Below, in pieces: positions 17,901-25,601 of a stretch of DNA of 64,000 nucleotides. This stretch comes from Agrococcus casei LMG 22410 (GTDB lineage Bacteria; Actinomycetota; Actinomycetes; Actinomycetales; Microbacteriaceae), in NCBI RefSeq assembly GCF_900163565.1, contig NZ_FUHU01000043.1, positions 62,001 to 126,000 on the forward strand, in the 5' to 3' direction. Within the stretch, counting starts at the first letter, position 1, and each line of letters begins with the position of its first letter. A program made the position numbers and the translations under genes. The notes under the pieces are model-generated. The model was not told the origin of the DNA. It saw only the letters and a program-made list of their open reading frames with translations, and made no database searches.

Positions 17901-18695
17901 GTGCGCGCATACCCCGGCTACACGAAGGTCAAGGGCGGGCACGCAGTGCGGATGCACGCAACAGAGCGCGAGCGCGAAGCGGCACGTCTCGAGGCGGTCA
18001 CCAGCATGCTTGAGGCGTCGATCGCGACTCCCGCCAGCTACGTCACCGCAAACCTCACGCAGACCGAGCGGCTGGCACTCGGCTCATCGCCGTATCGCTC
18101 GACGAACGCCCTCATGGACGACGTGCTCGGCCACATCGTCGACACCGAGCTGGCCGCCGCTGAGGCAGCCGCACCCGTCACGACCCCCGAGCAGTTCGAG
18201 GCGCTGCGCATCCGAATCTCTTCGGGCGTCGTCGAGCGCATGTTCGACGTCGCAGCCCTCGCCGCCAAGTCGCTCACCGCAGCCCGCGACGCAGACCGCG
18301 AGCTGCGCGACGGAGCCTCGATCTCGTTCATGGCACAGCTGGCCGACGCCCGCAGCCAGCTCGACGGGCTCATCTACGACGGCTTCATCCGCCGCACCGG
18401 TGCCGCACAGCTCGAGCGCCTGCCGGTCTACCTCGTCGGCATCGCACACCGCGTCAAGCGTCTGCCAGAGACTGCAAACCGCGACCGCGTGTGGATGGGC
18501 GAGGCACTCGAAGCGACGGAGGCGTTCACCAAGGCCGGCGGCAAGGTGCCGCTGCCGATGGACGCCCCCGAGCACCTCGTGACCGCTCGCTGGATGCTCG
18601 AGGAGCTGCGGCTCAGCCTCTTCGCACAGCAGCTGGGCGCTCGCGGCCCTGTCAGTGTGCAGCGCATCCGTCGGGCATTGGAGTCGAAATCGTAG
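14934..18695 (+). CDS. hrpA: ATP-dependent RNA helicase HrpA
   Basis: A 1253-residue DEAH-box helicase. Motif I is GETGSGKTTQ (residues 32-41), motif II DEAH at 126-129, motif III SATID, and motif VI QRSGRAGRV. After the helicase core come the winged-helix/HA2 region and the long C-terminal DUF3418-type extension that defines bacterial HrpA. HrpA frees stalled or collided ribosomes and processes mRNA. The ATG is used; a TAGATTGTATAG stretch lies just upstream. It is divergent from the SMR operon, with the promoters packed into under 90 bases. The stop precedes the thiolase start by about 14 bases. Confidence 0.95.
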   Translation: MHIHYPPELPVAGRRDDILAALASHQVVIVAGETGSGKTTQLPKMLLEMGKTSIGHTQPRRIAARTIAERIADELGEEVGGTVGYKVRFTDQVSKETKLKVMTDGVLLAEIHRDRDLKQYDAIVIDEAHERSLTIDFLIGYLKRLLPRRPDLTVVITSATIDPESFSKHFDDAPIIEVSGRAYDVDVRYRPLIDEDDESDDDGDQVGGIQRAIREISAESGGDILVFFSGEADIRDTQDALRGKLGQGVEILPLYGRLSAADQHRVFEPSKMAGLRRRIVLATNVAETSLTVPGIRHVIDTGTARISRYSVRSKVQRLPIEAISQASANQRSGRAGRVAEGIAIRLYSEEDYERRPEYTDPEILRTNLASVILQAATLGIGELERFPFLTPPDSRGLKDGRDLLRELSAITPAGKVTKSGRELSRLPVDPRFARMVLAGRERGVAHETIAIVAALSIQDVRERPLEKRQRADELHARFADPTSDFISLLNLWRHLGRRQKELSNSAFRREVKSEFLNFLRIREWHDVVRQLSRAVGVGRDSALGSDPASMSTDADAIHKALLAGLLGHLGIVDATQKTQKPQKKGQRPQTREYRGARGSRFRIHPSSGLAKKAPEAVMAAELVETSQLFARQVAEVQPEWAEELAGDLAKSTIGEPHWEKKQGAVVAYERVTLFGVPIVERRRVQFARFDAEHARELFIRHALVEGDWESPEKFERQNRQLIREIERLEERQRRRDLLVDEDTIYDFFDARIPADVVSQRTFEGWWRKEKSTRPNLLTLTREALTEGDEQVSQEEFPTKWQQGEQRLRVSYRFSPGDERDGLTVHVPLAVLPRLSPAGFDWLVPGMREELLTAMIKALPKQIRRHIVPAGDWARSMLAELPETPTDLPLAAVLADRIQRKAHIPADASDVEWDRVPGHLQPTFLIENERGKPMGDAKSLTELQQRFGGQATKRVAQVAVKVEHEIERDDVAALDAELPDFIDVRQGGNVVRAYPGYTKVKGGHAVRMHATEREREAARLEAVTSMLEASIATPASYVTANLTQTERLALGSSPYRSTNALMDDVLGHIVDTELAAAEAAAPVTTPEQFEALRIRISSGVVERMFDVAALAAKSLTAARDADRELRDGASISFMAQLADARSQLDGLIYDGFIRRTGAAQLERLPVYLVGIAHRVKRLPETANRDRVWMGEALEATEAFTKAGGKVPLPMDAPEHLVTARWMLEELRLSLFAQQLGARGPVSVQRIRRALESKS

Positions 18696-18709
18696 GTAGT
18701 GTGGAGCGC

Positions 18710-19876
18710 GTGAACACCGTCATCGTCGACACCGTCCGCACCGGCTCCGGAAAGGGCAAGCCCGGCGGCTCTCTCAGCCACCTGCATCCGGCTGCCCTCC
18801 TCGGCGACGTCATCGCCGCACTCGTCGAGATCACCGGAGTCGACCCCGACCGAATAGACGACGTCTACGCCGGCTGCGTCAGCCAGTTCGGCATGCAGAC
18901 GCAGAACATCGCCCGAACGGCAGCGCTCGCCGCCGGCCTCCCCGTGTCTGTTCCCGGCACCACGATCGACCGCCAGTGCGGCTCGAGCCAGCAGGCGCTG
19001 CAGTTCGCACACGCAGCCATCGCCGCCGGCCACGCCGACGCGATCATCGTCTGCGGCGTCGAGATGATGTCTACCCACCCGATCGGCGCAGCAGCAGGCG
19101 ACCGCGACCCGATCGCGCAGTCTGTGCACGAGCGCTTCGGCGGACTCGTGCACCAGGGCATCGGCGCCGAGCTGATCGCCGCACGCTACGGCATCTCGCG
19201 CGAGCACTCCGACGAATTCGCCGCCCGCTCGCACCGGCTCGCCCACGAGTACGCGAAGTTCCACAACGACGACATCCTCGCCGTCTCGACGCCCACCGGC
19301 CTGCACGACCGCGACGAGACCGTGCGAGCATCCACCATCGTCGAGAAGCTCGCAGGCCTCTCTCCCGTATTCGTCGATAACGCCGTGCAGCAGCGGTTCC
19401 CTGAGATCTCATGGCAGATCACAGCAGGCAACTCCTCTCCCCTCACCGACGGCGCATCGGCGCTGCTGGTGACGAGCGAGCGCTTCGCCGCCGAGTTCGA
19501 CCTCGAGCCGCGAGCGCGCGTCGTCTCGTCAGTCGCCGTGGGCAGCGACCCCATCGAGATGCTCACCGGCGTGATCCCGGCAACCGAGAAGCTGCTCGCC
19601 CGCACGGGCATGACCCTCGACCAGATCGACGCCTACGAGGTGAACGAGGCGTTCGCACCCGTTCCGCTCGCCTGGCTCGACGCTGTCGGAGCAGACCCCG
19701 ACCGCCTCAACATCGCAGGCGGCGCAATCGCGCTCGGCCATCCGCTCGGCGCAACCGGCGCGAAGCTCGCCGGCACACTCGTGCACGCACTCGAGCACAC
19801 CGAGGGCCGGTACGGCCTGCAGACCATGTGCGAAGGCGGCGGCATGGCCAACGCGACGCTCATCGAAAGGATCTAG
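18710..19876 (+). CDS. Thiolase (acetyl-CoA C-acyltransferase)
   Basis: A 388-residue thiolase-fold enzyme. The nucleophilic cysteine lies in [13 protein letters not shown], the histidine in [12 protein letters not shown] and the second cysteine in [10 protein letters not shown], so all catalytic residues are present. Such enzymes cleave 3-ketoacyl-CoA or condense acetyl-CoA. The start is ambiguous between GTG 18710, which fits homologous N-termini, and GTG 18701. A short-chain dehydrogenase follows after 2 bases, consistent with a beta-oxidation-type or side-chain degradation pair. Confidence 0.88.
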   Translation: MNTVIVDTVRTGSGKGKPGGSLSHLHPAALLGDVIAALVEITGVDPDRIDDVYAGCVSQFGMQTQNIARTAALAAGLPVSVPGTTIDRQCGSSQQALQFAHAAIAAGHADAIIVCGVEMMSTHPIGAAAGDRDPIAQSVHERFGGLVHQGIGAELIAARYGISREHSDEFAARSHRLAHEYAKFHNDDILAVSTPTGLHDRDETVRASTIVEKLAGLSPVFVDNAVQQRFPEISWQITAGNSSPLTDGASALLVTSERFAAEFDLEPRARVVSSVAVGSDPIEMLTGVIPATEKLLARTGMTLDQIDAYEVNEAFAPVPLAWLDAVGADPDRLNIAGGAIALGHPLGATGAKLAGTLVHALEHTEGRYGLQTMCEGGGMANATLIERI

Positions 19877-19878
19877 AC

Positions 19879-20616
19879 ATGCAGATCGCAGGATGCTCAG
19901 CTCTCGTCACCGGCGGCGCCGGCGGTCTCGGCGCAGCGACGGCGAAGGCACTCGCAGCCGCCGGTGCAACGGTCGTCGTGGCTGACCTCAAGGAGGGCAG
20001 CGAGCCAGGAGTCACCTATCTGCGCACCGACGTGACGAACGAGACGGATGTGCGCGAGGCGGTGGCCACCGCATCCGCTGTCGCTCCCCTGCGCATCGTC
20101 GTGAACTGCGCCGGCATCATCGGCGCCGAGCGCGCAGTCGGACGCGAGGGCGCTCAGCCGCTCGAGCACTTCGAGCGCGTCATCCGCATCAATCTGACGG
20201 GCACGTTCAACGTGATCCGGATCGCAGCCGAGCAGATGCAGACCAACGACGACGTAGGCGAAGAGCGCGGCGTCATCGTCAACACCGCATCGGTAGCGGC
20301 ATTCGACGGCCAGATCGGCCAGCCCGCCTACGCCGCATCGAAGGGCGCCGTCGCCTCGATGACACTGCCGCTGGCCCGCGAGTTCGCACGCAATCGCATT
20401 CGCGTGATGACCATCGCTCCGGGCATCTTCGCAACCGACATGATGGCCTCGCTGTCACAGGAGGCCCAGGACTCCCTCGGCCCCCAGGCGCCCCACCCGA
20501 GCCGTCTCGGCCACCCCGCTGAGTACGCGCAGCTGGTGCAGAGCATCGTCGAGAACCCGATGCTGAACGGCGAGGTCATCCGCCTCGACGGCGCCATCAG
20601 GATGACGCCGAAATAG
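19879..20616 (+). CDS. Short-chain dehydrogenase (3-hydroxyacyl-CoA dehydrogenase type 2-like)
   Basis: A 245-residue SDR enzyme: cofactor motif [15 protein letters not shown], then NCAGI, the serine stretch [14 protein letters not shown] and the active-site YAASKGAV (Y-x-x-x-K). Layout and C-terminal [11 protein letters not shown] closely resemble type-2 3-hydroxyacyl-CoA dehydrogenases. Being immediately downstream of a thiolase supports a role in fatty acyl-CoA or branched-chain oxidation. The ATG follows an AAAGGATC ribosome-site region. Confidence 0.88.
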   Translation: MQIAGCSALVTGGAGGLGAATAKALAAAGATVVVADLKEGSEPGVTYLRTDVTNETDVREAVATASAVAPLRIVVNCAGIIGAERAVGREGAQPLEHFERVIRINLTGTFNVIRIAAEQMQTNDDVGEERGVIVNTASVAAFDGQIGQPAYAASKGAVASMTLPLAREFARNRIRVMTIAPGIFATDMMASLSQEAQDSLGPQAPHPSRLGHPAEYAQLVQSIVENPMLNGEVIRLDGAIRMTPK

Positions 20617-20641
20617 ACCCGCTCAAATGTAGTGTTATGAC

Positions 20642-21844
20642 GTGAGCACATACACCGATGTTCTGAAGACCCCCGGGGTCGCACGGACCATCACAGCGCA
20701 GCTGGTCTCCCGGTTTCCCGTGGGCATGTACGCCCTCGGCGTGCTGCTACACATGGAGCTCGTGCACGGCTCCTACGCCGCCGCCGGCCTCGTGCTCGCC
20801 GCCATCTCTGCCGGCCAGGCGATCGCAACACCCGTCACCACGAGACTCATGTCGAAGTTCGGCACCCGGTGGCTGCTGCTGTTCACCGTGGTCGTCAGCG
20901 CCGCAGCCGTCTTCGCCCTCGCCGTGCTGCAGGTGCCGCTCTGGGTCGACGTGGTATTCGGCGCCGTCGCCGGCGTGACGATGCCGCCCATCGCACCCGC
21001 CGTGCGCACGCTCTATCCCCGCCTCGTGCCGCAGCGGCAGCTGGCACCGCTCTACTCGCTCGACGCGACGCTGCAGGAGCTCATCTGGGTGCTCGGCCCC
21101 GTCGCCGTCACGTTCCTGGCCACCACATTCAATCCCACTGCGGCACTCGTCGTCGGAGCCTCCGTGCAGCTGGTCGGCGGCCTGTGGTTCGTGCTGCTGC
21201 GCGAGATCGGCAACCTGCGCATCCCGCCGACGAACAAGCGGATGGGCGGCGTGCTGAAGAAGCGCCCCGTGCTGCTCGTGACGGTCGTCGGGTTCCTGAT
21301 GATCGGCTCGTTCGCAGCAGCTGAGGCCGGTGTCGTCTCGGTCTTCGGCCACGACGGCCCGCAGGCCGGCGTCGTGCTCGCCGTCTCTGCACTCGGCTCG
21401 CTCATCGGCGGCTTCACGTTCGGCCACCGCCGCATCACGAAGTGGTCGCTCGCAATCCGCGGCGGCATCATGGTCTTCGGATTCCTGCTGGCCCCGTTCG
21501 TCATCAACATCTGGGGCCTGTCGATCGGCATGTTCATCGCCGGAATCGGATGCGCACCCGCCCTGGCAGCAGTCAGTGCAATCGTCGCAGGGTCGGTGAA
21601 GTTCGCTGACACCCCCGAGGCTTACGGCTGGGTCAACTCGGGCCAGCTGATCGGAACAGCCCTCGCCTCTGCACTCGCCGGCGTGCTGATCGACTCGAAC
21701 GGCCCCCTCGGCGGTCTGCTCGTCGCGCTCGCGTTCGCGATCGCCGGAGTCGCGATCGCCGCGATCTTCCGCAAACATCAGCCAGACCTCTCCGACGGCA
21801 TCCACGAACCGCCGCCCACAGCGCCCGTCGAGATCCCGAGGTAG
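20642..21844 (+). CDS. MFS transporter
   Basis: A 400-residue membrane protein with about 12 helices. It has MFS features: a cytoplasmic loop TRLMSKFGTRWLLL after helix 2 and a central cytoplasmic loop PPTNKRMGGVLKKRP separating the halves. Substrate is unknown. The GTG start follows TAGTGTTATGA closely, so the transcript may be short-leadered. The downstream TetR gene begins 3 bases after its stop, and the pair is probably co-transcribed and autoregulated. Confidence 0.8.
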   Translation: MSTYTDVLKTPGVARTITAQLVSRFPVGMYALGVLLHMELVHGSYAAAGLVLAAISAGQAIATPVTTRLMSKFGTRWLLLFTVVVSAAAVFALAVLQVPLWVDVVFGAVAGVTMPPIAPAVRTLYPRLVPQRQLAPLYSLDATLQELIWVLGPVAVTFLATTFNPTAALVVGASVQLVGGLWFVLLREIGNLRIPPTNKRMGGVLKKRPVLLVTVVGFLMIGSFAAAEAGVVSVFGHDGPQAGVVLAVSALGSLIGGFTFGHRRITKWSLAIRGGIMVFGFLLAPFVINIWGLSIGMFIAGIGCAPALAAVSAIVAGSVKFADTPEAYGWVNSGQLIGTALASALAGVLIDSNGPLGGLLVALAFAIAGVAIAAIFRKHQPDLSDGIHEPPPTAPVEIPR

Positions 21845-21846
21845 CG

Positions 21847-22779
21847 GTGACACGACGACAGGAGCCCGTCGAGGGCGCTCTGGAGGGCATGCCGCACGGC
21901 ATCGCAGCGTCATGGGGCATCGCCGCCGAAGGGCAGCGTGGCCCCAAGCGCGAGCTGTCGCTCGAGCGCATCACAGAAGCCGCAATTGCCATCGCCGACG
22001 ACGAGGGCCTCGAGTCGGTGTCGATGAGCAAGGTCGCGACAGCCCTCGGCTACACTCCGATGTCGCTGTACCGCTACGTGACCGGCAAGGACGACCTGCT
22101 GCAGCTGATGTTCGACGCGGCCTCCGACGTGCCGCTCGCGTCGACCGAGGGCACATGGCGCGAACAGCTGACCCACTGGGCAGCCGTCGTGCGCGCCGGC
22201 TATCGCGCGCATCCGTGGCTCGCCGCCATTCCCCCGTCAGCGACGCCCACCACGCCGAACCGCATCGCGATTGTCGAAGCCGGACTCCACGCGATGCGCT
22301 CGCTGCACGCACCCGGCCCCATCAAGCTCTCGGTGACGCTGCTGCTGCTCGGCTACGTCGCGATGTACCAGACCGCAAGCCGAGACAGCGTCGACCCCGC
22401 GGTGCGCAGCGCACTGCGCATGCTGATCGACGTCGAGTCCTATCCCGAACTCGCACCGCTGGTCGCCGACGGCGTCTTCGACGAGCCGATCATCGACAGC
22501 GACAGCACGTTCTACTTCGGCTTCCAGCGCTTTCTCGACGGCATCGAAGCATGGATGCACGCTGAAGGACACGTCGACGATCCAGCTCCCGACCTCCCGG
22601 CGGCGATCGTGCGCGACGGCGGAGTGCGCGCTGCGCAGAAGGCTGTGCGAGAGGCTGAAGAGCGCCTCCGAGCCGCACAGGCGAAGGCGAGCCAAGCGAT
22701 CGCCAAAGTCGCAGACCGCGAGCGCAAGGCCGCTGAGAAGATCGCAGCGAAGGAAGAGAAGAAGCGCCAGAAGGGCTGA
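21847..22779 (+). CDS. TetR-family regulator with charged coiled-coil tail
   Basis: A 310-residue regulator. A 30-residue leader precedes the helix-turn-helix (SKVATALGYTPMSLYRYV). The core domain, with ALLLLGY-type helices, resembles tetracycline-repressor-like C-terminal domains. From about residue 255 there is a strongly charged alanine-rich helical extension (e.g. REAEERLRAAQAKASQ) ending in KKRQKG. Such tails are uncommon and could form a coiled coil or contact DNA. It is co-transcribed with the MFS gene (3-base gap). Confidence 0.8.
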   Translation: MTRRQEPVEGALEGMPHGIAASWGIAAEGQRGPKRELSLERITEAAIAIADDEGLESVSMSKVATALGYTPMSLYRYVTGKDDLLQLMFDAASDVPLASTEGTWREQLTHWAAVVRAGYRAHPWLAAIPPSATPTTPNRIAIVEAGLHAMRSLHAPGPIKLSVTLLLLGYVAMYQTASRDSVDPAVRSALRMLIDVESYPELAPLVADGVFDEPIIDSDSTFYFGFQRFLDGIEAWMHAEGHVDDPAPDLPAAIVRDGGVRAAQKAVREAEERLRAAQAKASQAIAKVADRERKAAEKIAAKEEKKRQKG

Positions 22780-22854
22780 GACCCTGAACGGGGACTTCTC
22801 CTCGTTGTGCCGTCGCGGAGCGCCGCATAGATTCTTATGCGGAAGGGAGACCAC

Positions 22855-23574
22855 GTGTCCATCAATCTGCCCGGTGAACTCGCATGGGTGCTCAACATGC
22901 TCGGCTATGACTGGCCTGAGATCGACGAGGACGAAGTCCGTCGTGGTGCTGGATTCACCCGTGACTTCGAGACCGATCTCGAGGGTGCCCTTCAGAAGGC
23001 CGACTCCACCATCAACGACGACTTCGGCACCATCATCCAGACGGGCGCCGCGAAGTCGCTCATGAATGCCTGGGATGAGAACAAGTCGAGCAACATCACC
23101 AAGATGTACGAGCTGCTCGATCCGGCCGCGACTGCCATGGACCTCTTCGCCGCAGCTGTCGAAGCGCTGAAGATCAAAGTCATCGCCGAACTCGTGATCA
23201 CAGCCGCCCAGCTCGCGGTCACCGCTGCGACAGCGTTCGTCACAGCCGGTGCGAGCGCCGCTGCGAACGCCGCGATCATGTTCGCCCGCAAGAAGGCGCT
23301 CGACTTCGTGACGAACGTCATCATCGACCAGCTGGTCGGCCAGATCCTCGACATGGTCATCGAGCCGCTCTCGGGCGCACTCGTGAACCTCGCGAATCGC
23401 GTGATGGACGCACCGCTGACGCAGGGCATGATCGGCGACCCGCGCGAGTACCGCGCAGACCTTGCGGCACTCGAGACCGCGGCGAGCGACCTCGACTCGA
23501 ACGCCACCGACCAGGAGCGGATCACGCAGGACTACGTGAGCAGCATGACTTCACTGCAGATTGTGACGGGATAG
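22855..23574 (+). CDS. WXG100-like domain protein, putative type VII secretion carrier
   Basis: A 239-residue protein. The N-terminal LPGELAWVLNMLGYDWPEID followed by EDEVRRGAGF fits the WXG100-like module found at the front of large actinobacterial type VII-linked toxins (as in CpnT-type proteins). A helical middle has a hydrophobic alanine/valine-rich stretch around residues 110-150, and a C-terminal helix includes YRADLAALETAASDLDSN. No toxin domain is fused; a nuclease-like gene follows 4 bases later. I infer a carrier or chaperone that delivers the toxin in trans. GTG 22855 is chosen because GGGAG lies just upstream. Confidence 0.6.
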   Translation: MSINLPGELAWVLNMLGYDWPEIDEDEVRRGAGFTRDFETDLEGALQKADSTINDDFGTIIQTGAAKSLMNAWDENKSSNITKMYELLDPAATAMDLFAAAVEALKIKVIAELVITAAQLAVTAATAFVTAGASAAANAAIMFARKKALDFVTNVIIDQLVGQILDMVIEPLSGALVNLANRVMDAPLTQGMIGDPREYRADLAALETAASDLDSNATDQERITQDYVSSMTSLQIVTG

Positions 23575-23578
23575 CACC

Positions 23579-24235
23579 ATGGCATCCAAACTCAGCCAGA
23601 CCGCACGCGACATTCTCGACCACCTCAAGCGCGCATCCGATGACATCGGCGTTTCGGTGCCGAGCAACATCAACAAGAACTCCGCGCTGTTCCGCGAGAT
23701 CAAAGACGGCACCGTGAAGGTCGACGACCGCTTCAAGGCTCCGAAGAAGAAGATCGACGGGGCCGACCGCAAGAAGGTCGAAGCTGACTCGAACTACAAG
23801 CCCACCGATGCCGAGAAGGCAGAGAAGAAGCGGGTTCGCGACAAGTCGCCCAACAGCGACGCGAAGAAGCACACAGAAAAAGAAGGCAACACCGACGACT
23901 ACTACCCCGACAACCCCGACGTTCAGAACACTCCCGGCTATGGCGACAAGATGCACGCCGACCACGCGTTCGCCTACGACAACATGTGGGATCTTCCCGG
24001 ATTCCGCGACCTGCCCGAGGCTCAGAAGGTCGAAGTCGCAAACACACTGCACAACTTCGTCGGCATCGACGGCGGCGTCAACTCGTCGATGGGCAACAAG
24101 GGTCCCGACTGGCCGGGCCACAGCAAGTACGGCCCGCTGAGCCCCGAGGGCCGTGCGCGCCTCGAGACGAACCACTGGCTCGGCGAGCTCGCGGTCAAGC
24201 TTCATATACTGAGACTGCTCGAACAGAACGGCTGA
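23579..24235 (+). CDS. Putative HNH/beta-beta-alpha-metal nuclease toxin
   Basis: A 218-residue protein with a lysine-rich N-terminal half and a C-terminal domain holding HADH (residues 126-129), LPGF, LHNF (N159) and VNSSMGNK (N168, K174). The order D-H...N...N-K, with a PGF loop between, matches nuclease toxins of the HNH fold seen at the ends of secreted polymorphic toxins. It lacks a signal peptide. It sits between a WXG100-like gene and two related genes that could be immunity proteins, which strengthens the assignment. Nuclease activity itself is inferred. Confidence 0.6.
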   Translation: MASKLSQTARDILDHLKRASDDIGVSVPSNINKNSALFREIKDGTVKVDDRFKAPKKKIDGADRKKVEADSNYKPTDAEKAEKKRVRDKSPNSDAKKHTEKEGNTDDYYPDNPDVQNTPGYGDKMHADHAFAYDNMWDLPGFRDLPEAQKVEVANTLHNFVGIDGGVNSSMGNKGPDWPGHSKYGPLSPEGRARLETNHWLGELAVKLHILRLLEQNG

Positions 24236-24249
24236 GGAGGCAGGACTCT

Positions 24250-24891
24250 GTGAACGAAACGACGACGATCACCCGACAGGCCGGCGAACACACGCTTCGC
24301 GCAACAGCAGCCGCCCAGTTCTCACAGATGGTCGAAGACATCCTCGACGTCCTCGAAGGGCAACAGGCGAACCTGCGCGACGGCTACGTGTTGCAGTTCG
24401 GCTGGGGACCGATCTTCCTCGAGGCAGAGGACGACGCGCTTCGGCTCCGGACTCCCGACTACTCGAGAGACGCCGCAAACGATCGCACAGAAGACCTCTC
24501 CGGCGCCATCGCGATCCAGGTCAGCCAGATGTGGCTGCCGAGGGCCGCAAATGTCAGGCCGATGGGGCTGCGGTTCGACCAGGAGATCCTCATTCAGCGC
24601 GGGTGGCGCGAGCGGACCGACTTCGAAGCCTCGCGCAGAATCTCGAAGCACGAGATCTTCTCCGGCTGGTTCATCTGCGACACCACAGACCGTGGCGAGC
24701 CCTACCCCCACGACGAGATCGAGAAGGTCGAGGCATGGGAGGTCGTGCAGCACCGTCCTGAGCTCTCCCAGGTGCTCGCACTGCCGGCCGACACCCTCAC
24801 GATCCTCCTCGACCGCGAGATCTATCGCGTCATCAAGCTCGACGGCGAAGACGACAACGAGCTGCTGTACGAGAACACAGACGAAGCCTGA
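24250..24891 (+). CDS. Putative immunity protein, copy 1
   Basis: A 213-residue acidic soluble protein with no signal or membrane segment and no family I can name. It shares with the next gene a collinear pattern: FGWGPIFL / YGWSPIRL, a following DD motif, TEDLS / TADLS, QMWLP / QQWLL, then IQRGWR / IAEGWR. They are thus distant paralogues. GAGGAGG lies 8 bases before the GTG. Its position right after a nuclease-like toxin fits an immunity role, but that is inference from context. Confidence 0.5.
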   Translation: MNETTTITRQAGEHTLRATAAAQFSQMVEDILDVLEGQQANLRDGYVLQFGWGPIFLEAEDDALRLRTPDYSRDAANDRTEDLSGAIAIQVSQMWLPRAANVRPMGLRFDQEILIQRGWRERTDFEASRRISKHEIFSGWFICDTTDRGEPYPHDEIEKVEAWEVVQHRPELSQVLALPADTLTILLDREIYRVIKLDGEDDNELLYENTDEA

Positions 24892-24910
24892 GCCGAACGG
24901 AAGCCTGACC

Positions 24911-25528
24911 ATGGACGCCGGCGACTTCACCACCACGGGCCGACGCGCAGGCGGTGCCGACATCGAGATCGACACGATCCCCGCTGTCGCGTTTCTGGCC
25001 GAAGAGCTGCTGACCTACCTCGAGAAGAACCCCGAAATGGTTCATGACGACTCCGTGATCGACTACGGCTGGTCGCCCATCCGTCTGACGCCCTTTGACG
25101 ACGTGCTCGTGGCCCAGGTTCCCAATGTCGTCACGAATCCCAGGACCGACGTCACCGCCGACCTCTCGACGGTGCTCTGGATCCGTGCGCAGCAATGGCT
25201 GCTCGCCGAGAAGACCGGTCTCGAGCTCGAAGAGCTGTCGTACCTCGACGACGTCCAGATCGCAGAAGGATGGCGCACAGGAGCACAGATTCACATGCGC
25301 CGCCACCGCGGCCGCTGGCTGATCGCTGCGAGCGAGGTCACTGACGAAGCAACAGCCGACGAGACCCTGTGGAGCCCGCTTCCGTCGTGGGAGTTGCTGC
25401 GTATCGCTCTCCCCCTCGCTTACTGCCTCTGGCTTCCCGAAGGCACGACAGCAGTCGTCGACGAGAATGAGATCCTCGAAGTCCGCGACGGCACGCCCGA
25501 ACGTGGCCTGCGCTTGGACGCCGTATGA
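24911..25528 (+). CDS. Putative immunity protein, copy 2 (paralogue of upstream gene)
   Basis: A 205-residue acidic protein aligned by eye with the preceding gene over its whole length (see GWSPIRLTPFDD, TADLSTVLW, WLLAEKTG, DDVQIAEGWR). Divergence is high, so duplication is old, or each copy serves a different toxin variant. It begins with ATG 19 bases after the previous stop and has no clear ribosome site, suggesting it depends on upstream translation. No catalytic motif is apparent. Confidence 0.5.
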   Translation: MDAGDFTTTGRRAGGADIEIDTIPAVAFLAEELLTYLEKNPEMVHDDSVIDYGWSPIRLTPFDDVLVAQVPNVVTNPRTDVTADLSTVLWIRAQQWLLAEKTGLELEELSYLDDVQIAEGWRTGAQIHMRRHRGRWLIAASEVTDEATADETLWSPLPSWELLRIALPLAYCLWLPEGTTAVVDENEILEVRDGTPERGLRLDAV

Positions 25529-25601
25529 AAAACCGGTGAACACTCCCTGATCTCTGCCGAATAGCGGCCCTGACGGGGGTTTCGAGTGCAACCATGCTGC
25601 C

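Noticed and set aside
16113..17957. 614-codon open frame antisense to hrpA
   Set aside because: Same shadow effect; hrpA motifs lie on the plus strand and the antisense product has no recognisable domain.
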